DNA from: Niastella caeni
Lineage (GTDB): Bacteria > Bacteroidota > Bacteroidia > Chitinophagales > Chitinophagaceae
Length of the DNA stretch: 64,000 bases
Assembly (NCBI RefSeq): GCF_004834005.1
Contig: NZ_STFF01000003.1
Location: 434,001 to 498,000 of the forward strand
Direction: 5' to 3'
In this document: positions 9,099 to 18,100 of the stretch, in pieces
Layout of the letters: each line of letters opens with the position of its first letter
How positions within the stretch are numbered: the stretch's first letter is position 1
The notes under the pieces: generated by a model
Told to the model about the DNA's origin: nothing
Seen by the model: only the letters and a program-made list of their open reading frames with translations
The model's database searches: none
Position numbers and translations under genes: made by a program

Positions 9099-9103
9099 AC
9101 CAA

Positions 9104-9131
9104 TAAAAAAAGGCTCACATTGCTGTGAACC
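9104..9131 (-). terminator. Terminator of the tRNA-Val transcript
   Basis: On the minus strand GGTTCACA-GCAA-TGTGAGCC forms an 8-bp stem with a 4-base loop followed by a run of seven T. It begins about nine bases after the tRNA 3' end, a classical intrinsic terminator. Confidence 0.85.
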
Positions 9132-9140
9132 TTTCTGCTG

Positions 9141-9215
9141 TGGGAGTTGACGGGCTCGAACCGCCGACCCTCTGCTTGTAAGGCAGATGCTCTGAACCAA
9201 CTGAGCTAAACTCCC
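9141..9215 (-). tRNA. tRNA-Val (anticodon UAC)
   Basis: The minus strand folds into a full cloverleaf. The acceptor GGGAGTT pairs with AACTCCC and is followed by discriminator A. The D stem is GCTC/GAGC. The anticodon stem is TCTGC/GCAGA with loop CTTACAA, giving anticodon TAC (reads GUA, valine). The T arm contains GGTTCGAGCCC. CCA is not encoded. A TTTG-N19-TATCTTTG promoter lies upstream (9306-9336) and an intrinsic terminator follows. Confidence 0.96.
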
Positions 9216-9305
9216 TTATAATTTTTATTCAATTTTCTAACTATCTGTTTCCCAAATTCCTCGCTTTCTTTCTTTTTTCGCTACCCTTATTCCGTTTTGG
9301 GAGTG

Positions 9306-9336
9306 CAAAGATAAGGGTTGATTGATTTCTCCCAAA
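9306..9336 (-). promoter_or_regulatory. Promoter of tRNA-Val
   Basis: On the minus strand TTTG (9333-9336) is followed by 19 bases and TATCTTTG (9306-9313), an excellent match to the Bacteroidota sigma-A promoter TTTG-N19/20-TAnnTTTG. It lies about 90 bases upstream of the mature tRNA 5' end, so a leader must be removed. Confidence 0.8.
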
Positions 9337-9464
9337 TTTTTTTTGTATTGATTATGAATATTTTTTCTCTTTTTTTGAAATTATTCCGCCTCCCGGGAAA
9401 TCGATAAATTGCATGGGTCGCTAAACCGGATCTTTTTTAAATCTTACCTAATTATTCTGCCAAA

Positions 9465-10280
9465 ATGGACTATCGTATTTTTTCTCCGCCTGAAAATTTG
9501 AGATCCGTTGTACGGTATTTCTGGGTGCTGGAAAATAACAATCCCGGTAATTCCACCATCATATTTAGTCCGCTGGCTGATGGCTGCCCCGGCATCATGA
9601 TCCAACAGCCTGATAAAGGTACCTTCCACACCGAGGATAACAGGCAATTGTCCAGTAGCTTCCTATACGGTCAAACCGTTCAACCCACCAAATTGTATTT
9701 AACCGGTCAGCTCAACACCGTGGGCGTGTGTTTTCACCCGAATGCCCTGCAGGCTGTTTTTGGTATCGATGCCAATGAGCTCACCGGTACTTGTGTTGAT
9801 CTGGGACTGATACAACATAAAAAAGAAAGGTATGTGTCCGAGAAACTTCTGACTGCCGCTTCCATTGAAGAGCAAATCAATACCATATCCACCAGTTTGT
9901 TTAATTCTCTGCAGTATATGGGTAACCGGCAGGATACCGTCACCCAATTTGCCATGGCTGAAATTCTCCAGGGTAAAGGAGATATTTCCTTTCCAGCGCT
10001 GCACAAAAAACTGCAACTCTCCGAACGCACTTTGGAACGGCGGTTCAAGCAATCAATAGGCATTTCCGCCAAACTTTTCTCGCGCATTTGTCGTTTTCAG
10101 GAAGCCCTCTCCCAGCTTCGAAAAAACAATTATCAAAAGCTTTCCGATATCGCCTACGAAAATGGTTATGCCGATCAATCGCACTTTATTCGCTCTTTTA
10201 AAGAATTCACCGGCGTATCGCCTTTTGACTACCGGAAACAACTGAGTGAAGTAGCTGAAAACTTCCCCGAGATAAAATAG
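9465..10280 (+). CDS. AraC-family transcriptional regulator
   Basis: A 271-residue regulator. The N-terminal ~150 residues (MDYRIFSPPENLRSVVRYFWVLEN ... GVCFHPNALQAVFGIDANELTG) match the DUF6597-type sensory region common in Bacteroidota AraC proteins. The C-terminal ~100 residues hold the two helix-turn-helix motifs: LHKKLQLSERTLERRFKQSIGISAKLFSRICRFQ and LSDIAYENGYADQSHFIRSFKEFTGVSPFDYRKQ, the AraC/XylS signature. The ligand and targets are unknown. No divergent or adjacent target gene is obvious; repeat-rich DNA follows. It is cytoplasmic. Confidence 0.9.
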   Translation: MDYRIFSPPENLRSVVRYFWVLENNNPGNSTIIFSPLADGCPGIMIQQPDKGTFHTEDNRQLSSSFLYGQTVQPTKLYLTGQLNTVGVCFHPNALQAVFGIDANELTGTCVDLGLIQHKKERYVSEKLLTAASIEEQINTISTSLFNSLQYMGNRQDTVTQFAMAEILQGKGDISFPALHKKLQLSERTLERRFKQSIGISAKLFSRICRFQEALSQLRKNNYQKLSDIAYENGYADQSHFIRSFKEFTGVSPFDYRKQLSEVAENFPEIK

Positions 10281-10334
10281 TACTTCTCCCCTATTGCAAA
10301 ATCAGAGTTCCCCGAAAGAATTTATCATTTCTTG

Positions 10335-10534
10335 CAGGAAATCCATACATTTTTAAGGAATTCACAAAACCTGACAGGACATCACAAAAGATATAAGGTA
10401 TTTCCGAAACCTTACAGGAAATCAGAAAACCTTCAAGGAAATCGCAAAATCTGGAAGGAAATCAGAAAAGTTTTAAGGAATTCAGAAAACCTTATAGGAA
10501 TTCCCAAAAGTTGTAAGGAATTTGAAATTCCTTT
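10335..10534. repeat. Ten-copy degenerate tandem repeat, 20-bp period
   Basis: Ten consecutive 20-base units start exactly at 10335, 10355, 10375 and so on to 10515. The consensus is AAGGAAATCAGAAAACCTTA with the AGGA start and central AAAA best conserved. No copy is offset by an indel. Because 20 is not a multiple of three, the array is not protein-coding repetition, and the A-tracts recur about every two helical turns. It begins 54 bases after the AraC-type gene. Confidence 0.85.
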
Positions 10535-10674
10535 AAAAAAATTACGCCTGTTTGCTGTAACACGTTGGTTTTTAGTAGAACCATGACCATATATTGATAA
10601 CAATCACCAAAATACACGTAACATCGGGCGAAAACAAAGCAACATAGCCCCTTCGCAAGCCTGCAATGACCCAA

Positions 10675-10859
10675 AAACAGGCAACCTTGCACAGAAACTG
10701 CGCAACAATAGTGCTTTGCAATTCAACATGGCCACAAAATCAAGCTGTAAATCCTTCTTGCATACTAACAATATAGCGCTGCAAGCCAACTATCATCAAT
10801 AAACAGGCAACCTTGCACCGAAACTGCGCAACAATAGTGCTTTGCAATTCAACATGGCC
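10675..10859. repeat. 59-bp direct repeat pair
   Basis: Bases 10675-10733 and 10801-10859 are identical except for one substitution (CACAGAAA versus CACCGAAA), with starts 126 bases apart. The unit is rich in GCAA/TTGC words (GGCAACCTTGCAC, CTTTGCAATTC). With the 20-bp array this accounts for most of the gap 10281-10990; no gene is supported in it. Confidence 0.85.
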
Positions 10860-10990
10860 CAAAACCAACCTACCTGTTCACGTTATTAATTAAACATCCC
10901 ACATAAAATACGTGAAAAACACCTGCTATTATTCTATCAATTCTTTGTAACCTCACATCTCCAAGCAATCACCTATAAACTTCCAGCAAA

Positions 10991-11464
10991 ATGAAAAATG
11001 CATCCTTGTATGTAACCCTGTCTTTAGCCGTTACAATATTTTGTTGCCAAAGTTGTGAATCGCGAATAAAACCCCGAATATTCCCCACTTCGGATAATAC
11101 CACCCAGGCCAACACCAACAGATCATTGGGCGATTTTGAACGCCAGCTAACGGCTGACGGATATTTCTGGCAAAGTGGCGAAGATGCTAATACAGCAGAA
11201 TTCCTGTTTAGAAAAGACGGCACGGCTGTAATAATATATGGAACCTACCGGATTACAGAATGTGGTAAATGGTTTTATGACCAATCTAAAAACCAATTAC
11301 AGGTTGCATGGGCCGAGTCGCCACAAACAGTAGTTCAGTTTAACTCAAATGAACCTGATTGGAGTAAAATTACTTTTAGTACTCCAATATATAATCGGGG
11401 CACGGCAGAACTGGTTCGACTTAAACTACTGGACGACCGGTTCAACATAAACTGCTCCGAATAA
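10991..11464 (+). CDS. Hypothetical lipoprotein
   Basis: I do not recognise this 157-residue protein. MKNASLYVTLSLAVTIFCCQSC looks like a signal peptide ending at a possible lipid-modified Cys22, although CQSC is not a canonical lipobox. The rest is a small beta-rich domain: DFERQLTADGYFWQSGEDANTAEFLFRKDGTAVIIYGTYRITECGKWFYDQSKNQLQVAW. The pattern of 'feature drives value; baseline versus measured' strands recalls lipocalin-like or copper-resistance-like small domains, but this is only an impression. It is transcribed in the same direction as the eight-gene system about 300 bases downstream; membership in that operon is doubtful. Confidence 0.6.
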   Translation: MKNASLYVTLSLAVTIFCCQSCESRIKPRIFPTSDNTTQANTNRSLGDFERQLTADGYFWQSGEDANTAEFLFRKDGTAVIIYGTYRITECGKWFYDQSKNQLQVAWAESPQTVVQFNSNEPDWSKITFSTPIYNRGTAELVRLKLLDDRFNINCSE

Positions 11465-11759
11465 TTTAAGCAGCCTTTGAAATATTTGATTCTATTTTAT
11501 ATATTTGTTCACTTACGGTTCGCTATACATATTTTCCCAGCCAAACATAACAGGTAACCGCCTGTTTATTCTTCACCCGGATAGTCAATAATTGCGATTC
11601 CCCCAACCAGTGTTGCATTAAGCGTAAACGTTCGTTTACTTGCTGATTTTGATCCCGATCCGATCGGGACCGAAATCTCAAAATCCCGAAATCTCCGTAT
11701 ACCTGGGTTACCTGTTTGTATTATATCAATTACCTAAACCAAACAATAACCTTTTCACT
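11465..11759. other. Upstream region of the eight-gene operon
   Basis: About 295 bases. It holds an AACAGG...CCTGTT dyad (11549-11566), a palindrome GATCCCGATC/CGATCGGGACC (about 11653-11673) of the GTCCCGA...TCGGGA intergenic family, and a TTTG at 11715-11718. No good TAnnTTTG element was found at the expected spacing, so the operon promoter remains unassigned. Confidence 0.4.
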
Positions 11760-13196
11760 TTGCCTAAAACTTACATCTTAACAACACTATCAGCCCGGTT
11801 GGCTGTTATTGGTATGCTATTGCTTTTTAGTTGCAGCGATGCCGTAAAAAGCAGACAACGTAACAGAACCGAAAAACAGTTACCGGAAAAGGGAAAAACC
11901 GTCGCTGTTACCCCAACTTACGTCAGGGCCAAATACAACATACTGATCGAGAACTCCGGCAGCATGAACGGTTACGTTGCCCAAAGCTCCGATTTTAAAG
12001 ACGCTATATTCGGCCTTATTACCGATCTCAGATCGAAGAATGTCACTGATGTAATAAATATCTATTACATCAACCAACAGCTTTGCCCGCAAAAAATGGG
12101 TGCCATGCCCAATGAGATCGAATACTTTTTTACGCACCTGAACCCCGCCAGCTTAAACCGTTCGGGTTGCGGCACCCACACGTCCTTCATTCCCGAGATC
12201 ATTCAAAAAGCGGTTAACTCCAATACCAATGACGTTAACATCCTGATCTCGGATTTTATTTTTTCCGACAGCCTGGGCGCTTCTACCCAATACCTCGAAG
12301 CAGCCAAGAACACGGTAAAGCTTTACCTGTCGGAAGCCCTGAAAAACCGGGAGATCTCCATGATCATTTTAAAACTGAACTCCCAGTTTGAAGGCTTCTA
12401 CTATATGGAAAGCAAACGTCCGCTTAAGGTTGACCTTTCCAATAAAAAGATCAGGCGCCCCTACTACATTATTATTTTCGGCAACCAGGCGCCGCTTGAG
12501 CATTTCCTTTCCAAAATAAACTTCAATGATTACAAAGGCTTTGAAAACAGTTACTACCTGTTAAAGCCAGCCGGCAGCCGGCCCGCGGCCAAGATCGTAC
12601 GCAATAATAAAATCGGCGACTACGAAATTGAACAACCTTCTACCAACCTGGTGATCAATAACGCCAAAACCGGTGGCAGAAATGGGGATGAGGAAGTCTT
12701 TCAGTTTTCCTTAGCTGCCAATCTCGATTTTCTGAAGATGGATGACTCGTACATAACCGATCCCGGTAACTACAATGTCTCCAACAACTACACCATTACT
12801 TCTATTACCAGGAATACCGACGAAACCAATGAAAGCTTAAAAGGCTATACACACCTGTTCACCTGTAAAACTTCCGACCTGAAGCCATTGCAGGAAGTAT
12901 CGATCCGACTGAAATCAAAGCTTCCCTCCTGGGTGCAGGCGTCTTCCACGGTCGACGATTCCAACCCATTCGACTCTGCACAACAACGGCAAACTTTCGG
13001 GTTCGAATACCTGGCCCGAGGCATCAGTGAAGCTTATGCCAATCATAACGAAGGCAAAGAACAATTGGCGATCACCATAAAAATAAGCAAGAACAAGTAT
13101 GCGGAGCATGGTAAAACATCCAGCTTCCCCTGGTGGATCGTAATAGTACTGGCAGCACTTTTTGGAATCATTATCTGGATAAAAAACAAAAAATAA
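11760..13196 (+). CDS. VWA-like surface/periplasmic protein of the actin/tubulin/Mot-like operon
   Basis: First gene of the eight-gene system. From the TTG at 11760 it reads PKTYILTTLSARLAVIGMLLLFSC, a lipoprotein-type signal with Cys25. An earlier in-frame TTG at 11640 would add a tail encoded by an intergenic palindrome, and no suitable ATG exists. A von Willebrand A-like domain follows: ILIENSGSMNGY resembles the MIDAS DxSxS motif but starts with Glu (E64, S66, S68), GCGTHTSF could supply the MIDAS Thr, and NILISDFIF the later Asp. The C-terminus ends in one membrane helix (WWIVIVLAALFGIIIWI) and a basic tail. It is probably a metal-dependent adhesion or sensor module on the periplasmic side. 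The function is unknown. Confidence 0.72.
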   Translation: MPKTYILTTLSARLAVIGMLLLFSCSDAVKSRQRNRTEKQLPEKGKTVAVTPTYVRAKYNILIENSGSMNGYVAQSSDFKDAIFGLITDLRSKNVTDVINIYYINQQLCPQKMGAMPNEIEYFFTHLNPASLNRSGCGTHTSFIPEIIQKAVNSNTNDVNILISDFIFSDSLGASTQYLEAAKNTVKLYLSEALKNREISMIILKLNSQFEGFYYMESKRPLKVDLSNKKIRRPYYIIIFGNQAPLEHFLSKINFNDYKGFENSYYLLKPAGSRPAAKIVRNNKIGDYEIEQPSTNLVINNAKTGGRNGDEEVFQFSLAANLDFLKMDDSYITDPGNYNVSNNYTITSITRNTDETNESLKGYTHLFTCKTSDLKPLQEVSIRLKSKLPSWVQASSTVDDSNPFDSAQQRQTFGFEYLARGISEAYANHNEGKEQLAITIKISKNKYAEHGKTSSFPWWIVIVLAALFGIIIWIKNKK

Positions 13197-13199
13197 AAT

Positions 13200-13643
13200 A
13201 TGGATTGGCTGATCGCTTTTTTCGAATCGCTGAACCTGTATTCATCGCAAAACGGGCTGGGTGAACACCTGCAGGGGCTGGATGTGCAGTGCAATGATTA
13301 TACAGGCAAGTCGATATACTACATGGTATTCATCTGGATGTTTACCGTGAATTCGCTCGTGATCATTAATTATTACTATGGGCTCTTTAACCGGCGACCA
13401 TTCAACCGCTGGTGGTGGTGGCTCATTAATGTACTAACGGGTACCGCTATCATTTTCACGGTTGCCTTCATGTATCCCAACAATGATCTTATAACCGGCA
13501 ATTATTGTAAAGACCTTCAAATCTCAGAGCTCGATTGTGTTGGCTTTGGCTTAACGGCGGCCATTTATTCATTTATCTGGTGCTGCTTGTTAACCCTTTT
13601 GATCAAATGGAAAAGTAGTGTCAACAAAAAAGTCCCTGTTTAA
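13200..13643 (+). CDS. Small three-helix membrane protein of the operon
   Basis: Unrecognised 147-residue protein, three bases after the VWA gene and two bases before the tubulin-like gene, so certainly co-transcribed. Three hydrophobic segments are visible: about residues 40-62 (IYYMVFIWMFTVNSLVIINYYYG), 72-94 (after the WWWW cluster) and 117-139. A loop between helices two and three holds two cysteines (NYCKDLQISELDC), with another near residue 31. They could form disulfides if the loop is periplasmic. It may anchor or scaffold the cytoplasmic partners; no family is known to me. Confidence 0.7.
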   Translation: MDWLIAFFESLNLYSSQNGLGEHLQGLDVQCNDYTGKSIYYMVFIWMFTVNSLVIINYYYGLFNRRPFNRWWWWLINVLTGTAIIFTVAFMYPNNDLITGNYCKDLQISELDCVGFGLTAAIYSFIWCCLLTLLIKWKSSVNKKVPV

Positions 13644-13645
13644 TT

Positions 13646-15124
13646 ATGGCAAAATTATTCTTATTCGCAATAGGCGGAACCGGATCACGAGTGGTAAAAG
13701 CGCTTACCATGTTGCTGGCTTCCGGCGTTAAAATAGATAATACAGATACGATCATTCCCATTATCATTGATCCCGACAGCGCCAACGGCGATCTTACGAG
13801 AACGGTAGAAATACTGAAACTGTACAAGGATATCAGGGAAAAATCATATTCCGATCAAACGCAGTTCTTTAAAACAAAGATTGCTTCGCTGGATGAACTG
13901 GATGATAATGGCTTTGTATCAGACAATTTCAGGTTCGAAATTGACGGCGTAAAAGACCAGCTTTTTAAAGGTTTTATCGGGTACAATGAACTGGATAAAA
14001 ACAATAAAGCCTTTGCCACGCTGCTTTTCTCAAAAGCCAACCTGGAAGCAGAAATGGAAGTTGGTTTTAAAGGCAACCCCAACATAGGTAGTGTAGTGTT
14101 GAACAAGTTCAAATACTCTGAATTCTTCAGAAAATTTGCCTCGCATTTTGAACAGGATGACCGGGTATTTATCATCAGTTCTATTTTCGGCGGAACCGGA
14201 GCAGCCGGCTTTCCACTGATCCTGAAAAACATCCGCGATGCCAAACATCCAATACCGCATCATCACTTTTTACAAAATGCACGTATTGGGGCCGTCACCA
14301 TTCTGCCCTACTTTGGGGTAGACAAAAATGACCAGACCACCATCGACAGCAACACCTTTATTTCAAAAACAAAAGCGGCGCTTGCTTACTATTACCGCAA
14401 TGTAACCGGCAACAACTCCATTAATACCCTTTATTATATCGGCGACAAAGTAACCAATGAACAAAAAGGCGCCGATGGCGCTGCTGATCAAAAAAACAAA
14501 GCCCATTTTATTGAACTGGCCGCAGCCCTTTCCATTGTTGACTTTATGAGCATCCCCGACGAAGACATGGTAACCAACAATGGGCAGGCTGTTAATCCCC
14601 TGTACCTTGAATTTGGGTTACAAAAAGAAACTACTTCCGTGGTCTTTAACGACCTGGCGAAAGAAACGGCAGAACTGGTAGCAAAGCCGCTTACCCAGTT
14701 CGCCCTGTTTAAAAGTTTTATGGAAAATCATTATGAAGAATATGCAAAGGCGAGCGGGGAAGCATGGGCCACGCATGGCAATAACAAGTTAACCAAAGAG
14801 GTGCTGAACAACCGGTTCAGAACAAGCATACACTCGTTCAATACCCACTTCGACGACTGGTTAAATGAAATGGCTGCATCAAACATTGCATTCAGTGCCA
14901 TCGATAATTCAAAAAACGGCAAGGATTTCTACAACCTGGTAAACGGCAATCCCGCCAAAAAGGGATTCTTTAAAAAAGTGTTTGATGCATCAGGCCTCGA
15001 TCATTTCCTGGGCGTATTGTCAAAAATGGAGCCCGATTATGATCATTTAAAAAGCAGTCAGAAATTGCTGGCCCTCTTTTCAAACGCAACAGAAGAAGTA
15101 ACACTACAGGAAATTAAACTTTGA
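13646..15124 (+). CDS. Tubulin/FtsZ-like GTPase (Tubulin_2-like)
   Basis: A 492-residue protein with features of the tubulin superfamily. The N-terminal LFLFAIGGTGSRVVKAL (residues 4-20) sits where tubulins have the nucleotide-binding first glycine loop. IIDPDSANGD (about 39-48) resembles the ribose/Mg loop, and IFGGTGAAGFP (about 180-190) matches the G-G-T-G-x-G tubulin signature loop. No signal peptide or membrane helix is seen, so it is cytoplasmic. Proteins of this type polymerise or act as GTP switches; whether this one forms filaments is unknown. It lies two bases after the membrane gene and 16 bases before the actin-like gene. The family call is inferred from motifs only. Confidence 0.72.
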   Translation: MAKLFLFAIGGTGSRVVKALTMLLASGVKIDNTDTIIPIIIDPDSANGDLTRTVEILKLYKDIREKSYSDQTQFFKTKIASLDELDDNGFVSDNFRFEIDGVKDQLFKGFIGYNELDKNNKAFATLLFSKANLEAEMEVGFKGNPNIGSVVLNKFKYSEFFRKFASHFEQDDRVFIISSIFGGTGAAGFPLILKNIRDAKHPIPHHHFLQNARIGAVTILPYFGVDKNDQTTIDSNTFISKTKAALAYYYRNVTGNNSINTLYYIGDKVTNEQKGADGAADQKNKAHFIELAAALSIVDFMSIPDEDMVTNNGQAVNPLYLEFGLQKETTSVVFNDLAKETAELVAKPLTQFALFKSFMENHYEEYAKASGEAWATHGNNKLTKEVLNNRFRTSIHSFNTHFDDWLNEMAASNIAFSAIDNSKNGKDFYNLVNGNPAKKGFFKKVFDASGLDHFLGVLSKMEPDYDHLKSSQKLLALFSNATEEVTLQEIKL

Positions 15125-15140
15125 TCTTAATTATTCAAGT

Positions 15141-18100
15141 ATGAGCAAAATATTTCGGTTACATACCGGGAGCAGTGAAAACATCGAGCACTGGCAAACA
15201 ATTACCAGCGCCCTTACAGAAACGTTCATCAACTCAATTGATGATCCCGCGGGCTCTACGGCACATACCCAGATCACCTCGATCCCTTCTCCTTTTGCCC
15301 GCATGGACCTTGTGCGGACCGCCTTTCAATATGTGAACAGCAAAAAAAAGCTCGATGGCACTACCATTTACCACCGCATGGTATCTGACTGCCTCGATGT
15401 GGCAGAAATATTTTTCAATATCGATGCCCTCCACGATAAAATAGAAGTGCTGGAATGGAACTCCGGCATTACCCTTAATGGCGGGCAGCTCGACGTGGAA
15501 GCCAACAGCGATCTGGGAAAGTTGATCCTTTCTTCCAACCCCAAACATAAGCTGTTAGGCGAAACGCTAAAAATGTTCCTTTTCCAGGACCAGAAAGCTT
15601 TTAATTTTTCCGATCTCAAACATTGTTATTTACTCAACTACAAGCATGGTCCTGAACTGATAAACATCATTGGCGGCACGTCGCCGGCCACCCTGTTCTT
15701 TTCCTCAGCCAACGATCTGTCGTTCGTTGATATTTCGTTTGCCAATGACCGGGTGTTCGATAACAAATACTTTCCCCTGTATAAACGAGGCAGGGATTTT
15801 ATTAAATTCTTTTACTCATTCCGGGCAGCCTTTCCCCGCTTTTCAGAAGTGTTCCCGGATATCAATACCTACCTTGACCTGACCGTTGAAATGCTTGACG
15901 ATGCCATGAAAGATACCATCAGGGCAATGGATGAAACGAACTATCAAAGCGAGTATGTAGAAATTGTTGTACACGCAGAAGGGAACAATGCAGAGATCCT
16001 GGGCACCAAGCTCCGAACAAAAAATTACGGCGTAATACCCTCCGGCGATGATAATGATTTCATCATTGAAGCTTCGCGGATCGTTGAAGGACTAACACCT
16101 TGTGTATTACCTAATGAGCCGTTCAATGAACCGCTGAAATATGCCGGCGGCACCTGGCAAAGGAACTACCATGAAAATGTACCTTATGCCGACGACAGAC
16201 CCTTACAGGAACGTACGCTGCCCAATCAAACCCATATAAAATATCCTTACCTCACCGTAAGCGATTTGCTGGAGCCGTACCTCATCAGGCTGCCCTACCC
16301 TATTGACAATGGCAAATTTTTTAATGGGCATTATGAATTCAAGGCAAGCGAAAAAGATCACGGCTTTGCATTACCTGTAAAAAAGAATTTCTTCGAATAC
16401 TTTACGATCGCCGACCTGCAGGGCACCGTGGCAGATGGCAAAAAAAGATTCGAGCTGCAACCCCTGCCTGCAGGCGTGAAAGCCGTATTACGTATCCCCA
16501 TTAAAAACAACCGCTATATTCAATTTACCAGGTTGTATGCTTATAACCAGTTTCACGACAAAATTCAAAAAGCCAATGAAAAGGAAAACCAGGGTATAAT
16601 AACAGAGAACCAGTTTACGCTGGCTATTTATCCGTTCATAAAGCTTAACCCTGGCATCAACCCGCATTACCGCGTATTACTTGTAGACAGGGATGTTCAG
16701 CCCCTGACCAAACACCACCATTACTCCTTAAACTTTTTTGACGAGAGTAATCCGGGCAAGCCACTGCAATTACAGTTACCGCGGTTACGAAGCAGTAAAG
16801 ATCAGGCGCAGGGCGTAACCACCAAATACCATATTATCGAAAACAATTTCTCCTTAATTGAAATTAGTAATAATAACAGCACCGGCCTGCTGATCCCTTT
16901 ATTCAAAGCGCAACCCGTTGCGGCAAAATCATTCAAGTTTGCCATTGATTTCGGCACCACCAATACGCATGTTGAATATAAAGTTATAAATGAAGACGCC
17001 AAGCCATTTGATATCACTGAAAAAGACGTACAGGTGGGCACGCTGCATTCGCCAACAGAAGAAACAGAAATATATTTAAAGAATCCTAAACTGGGATTCG
17101 GCGCCGATGACATCATCAACATAATAAAAGAAGAGTTCTGTCCTTTTATAATCAATCAGAGCACCCAATATAAATTTCCGCAACGAACGATCATTGGTGA
17201 CAACGGCTCTTTTAATCCAAATGAAGCCAATTTTGCCCTGGCTGATTTTAATATCCCCTTCTGGTATTTAAAAGAAGATCTTAGGTTGAGCAGTGAGATA
17301 ACACCCAACCTCAAGTGGGTCGACTTCAGCAACGATGCCAGGCTTGCCAGAAGGACCAAAGCTTTTTTAAAACAGCTTTTCCTGATGATCCGTAATAAAG
17401 TTCTCCTGAACGGCGGTGATTTGGCGGCCACCGAAATTGTATGGTTCTACCCATCGAGCATGCCGAAATTCAGAAGGGATTTCTTTCAGAAATCATGGGA
17501 AGGTTATTACCACCGGTATTTTCCCAATGCTGCCAAACTGAACAAAATGTCGGAATCATTTGCACCTTTCTATTATTATTATCACAAAGAAAATGTAAGG
17601 CCACACGACCGGCCGGCAGTAAGCATCGATATCGGCGGCGGCACAACGGATATCGTCATTTATCATAGCGAAAACCCTATCGCGTTAACCTCATTCACCT
17701 TTGCAGCCAATGCCATCTTTGGTGACGGTTATGGCAATACCTCATCATATAACGGTTTTGTACAACGATACGAAGGCAAAATAAAAGAAGCACTATCCGG
17801 CACCTCTGCCAATCAATTGATCAATATATATGACAATTTAAAGCAGAAGAACTCCAGCTCAGTAGAACTGATCGAATTCTTCTTTTCGCTGGAAGATAAC
17901 AAACTGATAAAAGACAACAAGATCCCCCTGTCGTTTTCAAATATGCTGGCTGAGGACAATGACCTGAAGCTGGTGTTTATCTTTTTCTATGCCGCTATCG
18001 TTTACCATGTAGCCAGGCTCATGAAAGCAAAACATTTGCCCGTTCCTGAATACATTACTTTTAGTGGCAATGGTTCCAAGGTCGTAAAGCTGGCGGGCGG

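Noticed and set aside
10335..10534. CRISPR array
   Set aside because: Units are contiguous 20-mers without spacers and degenerate; no cas genes nearby.
10332..10586. 84-codon frame over the tandem repeat
   Set aside because: The 20-bp period shifts frame every unit, so the frame is an accident of the repeat.
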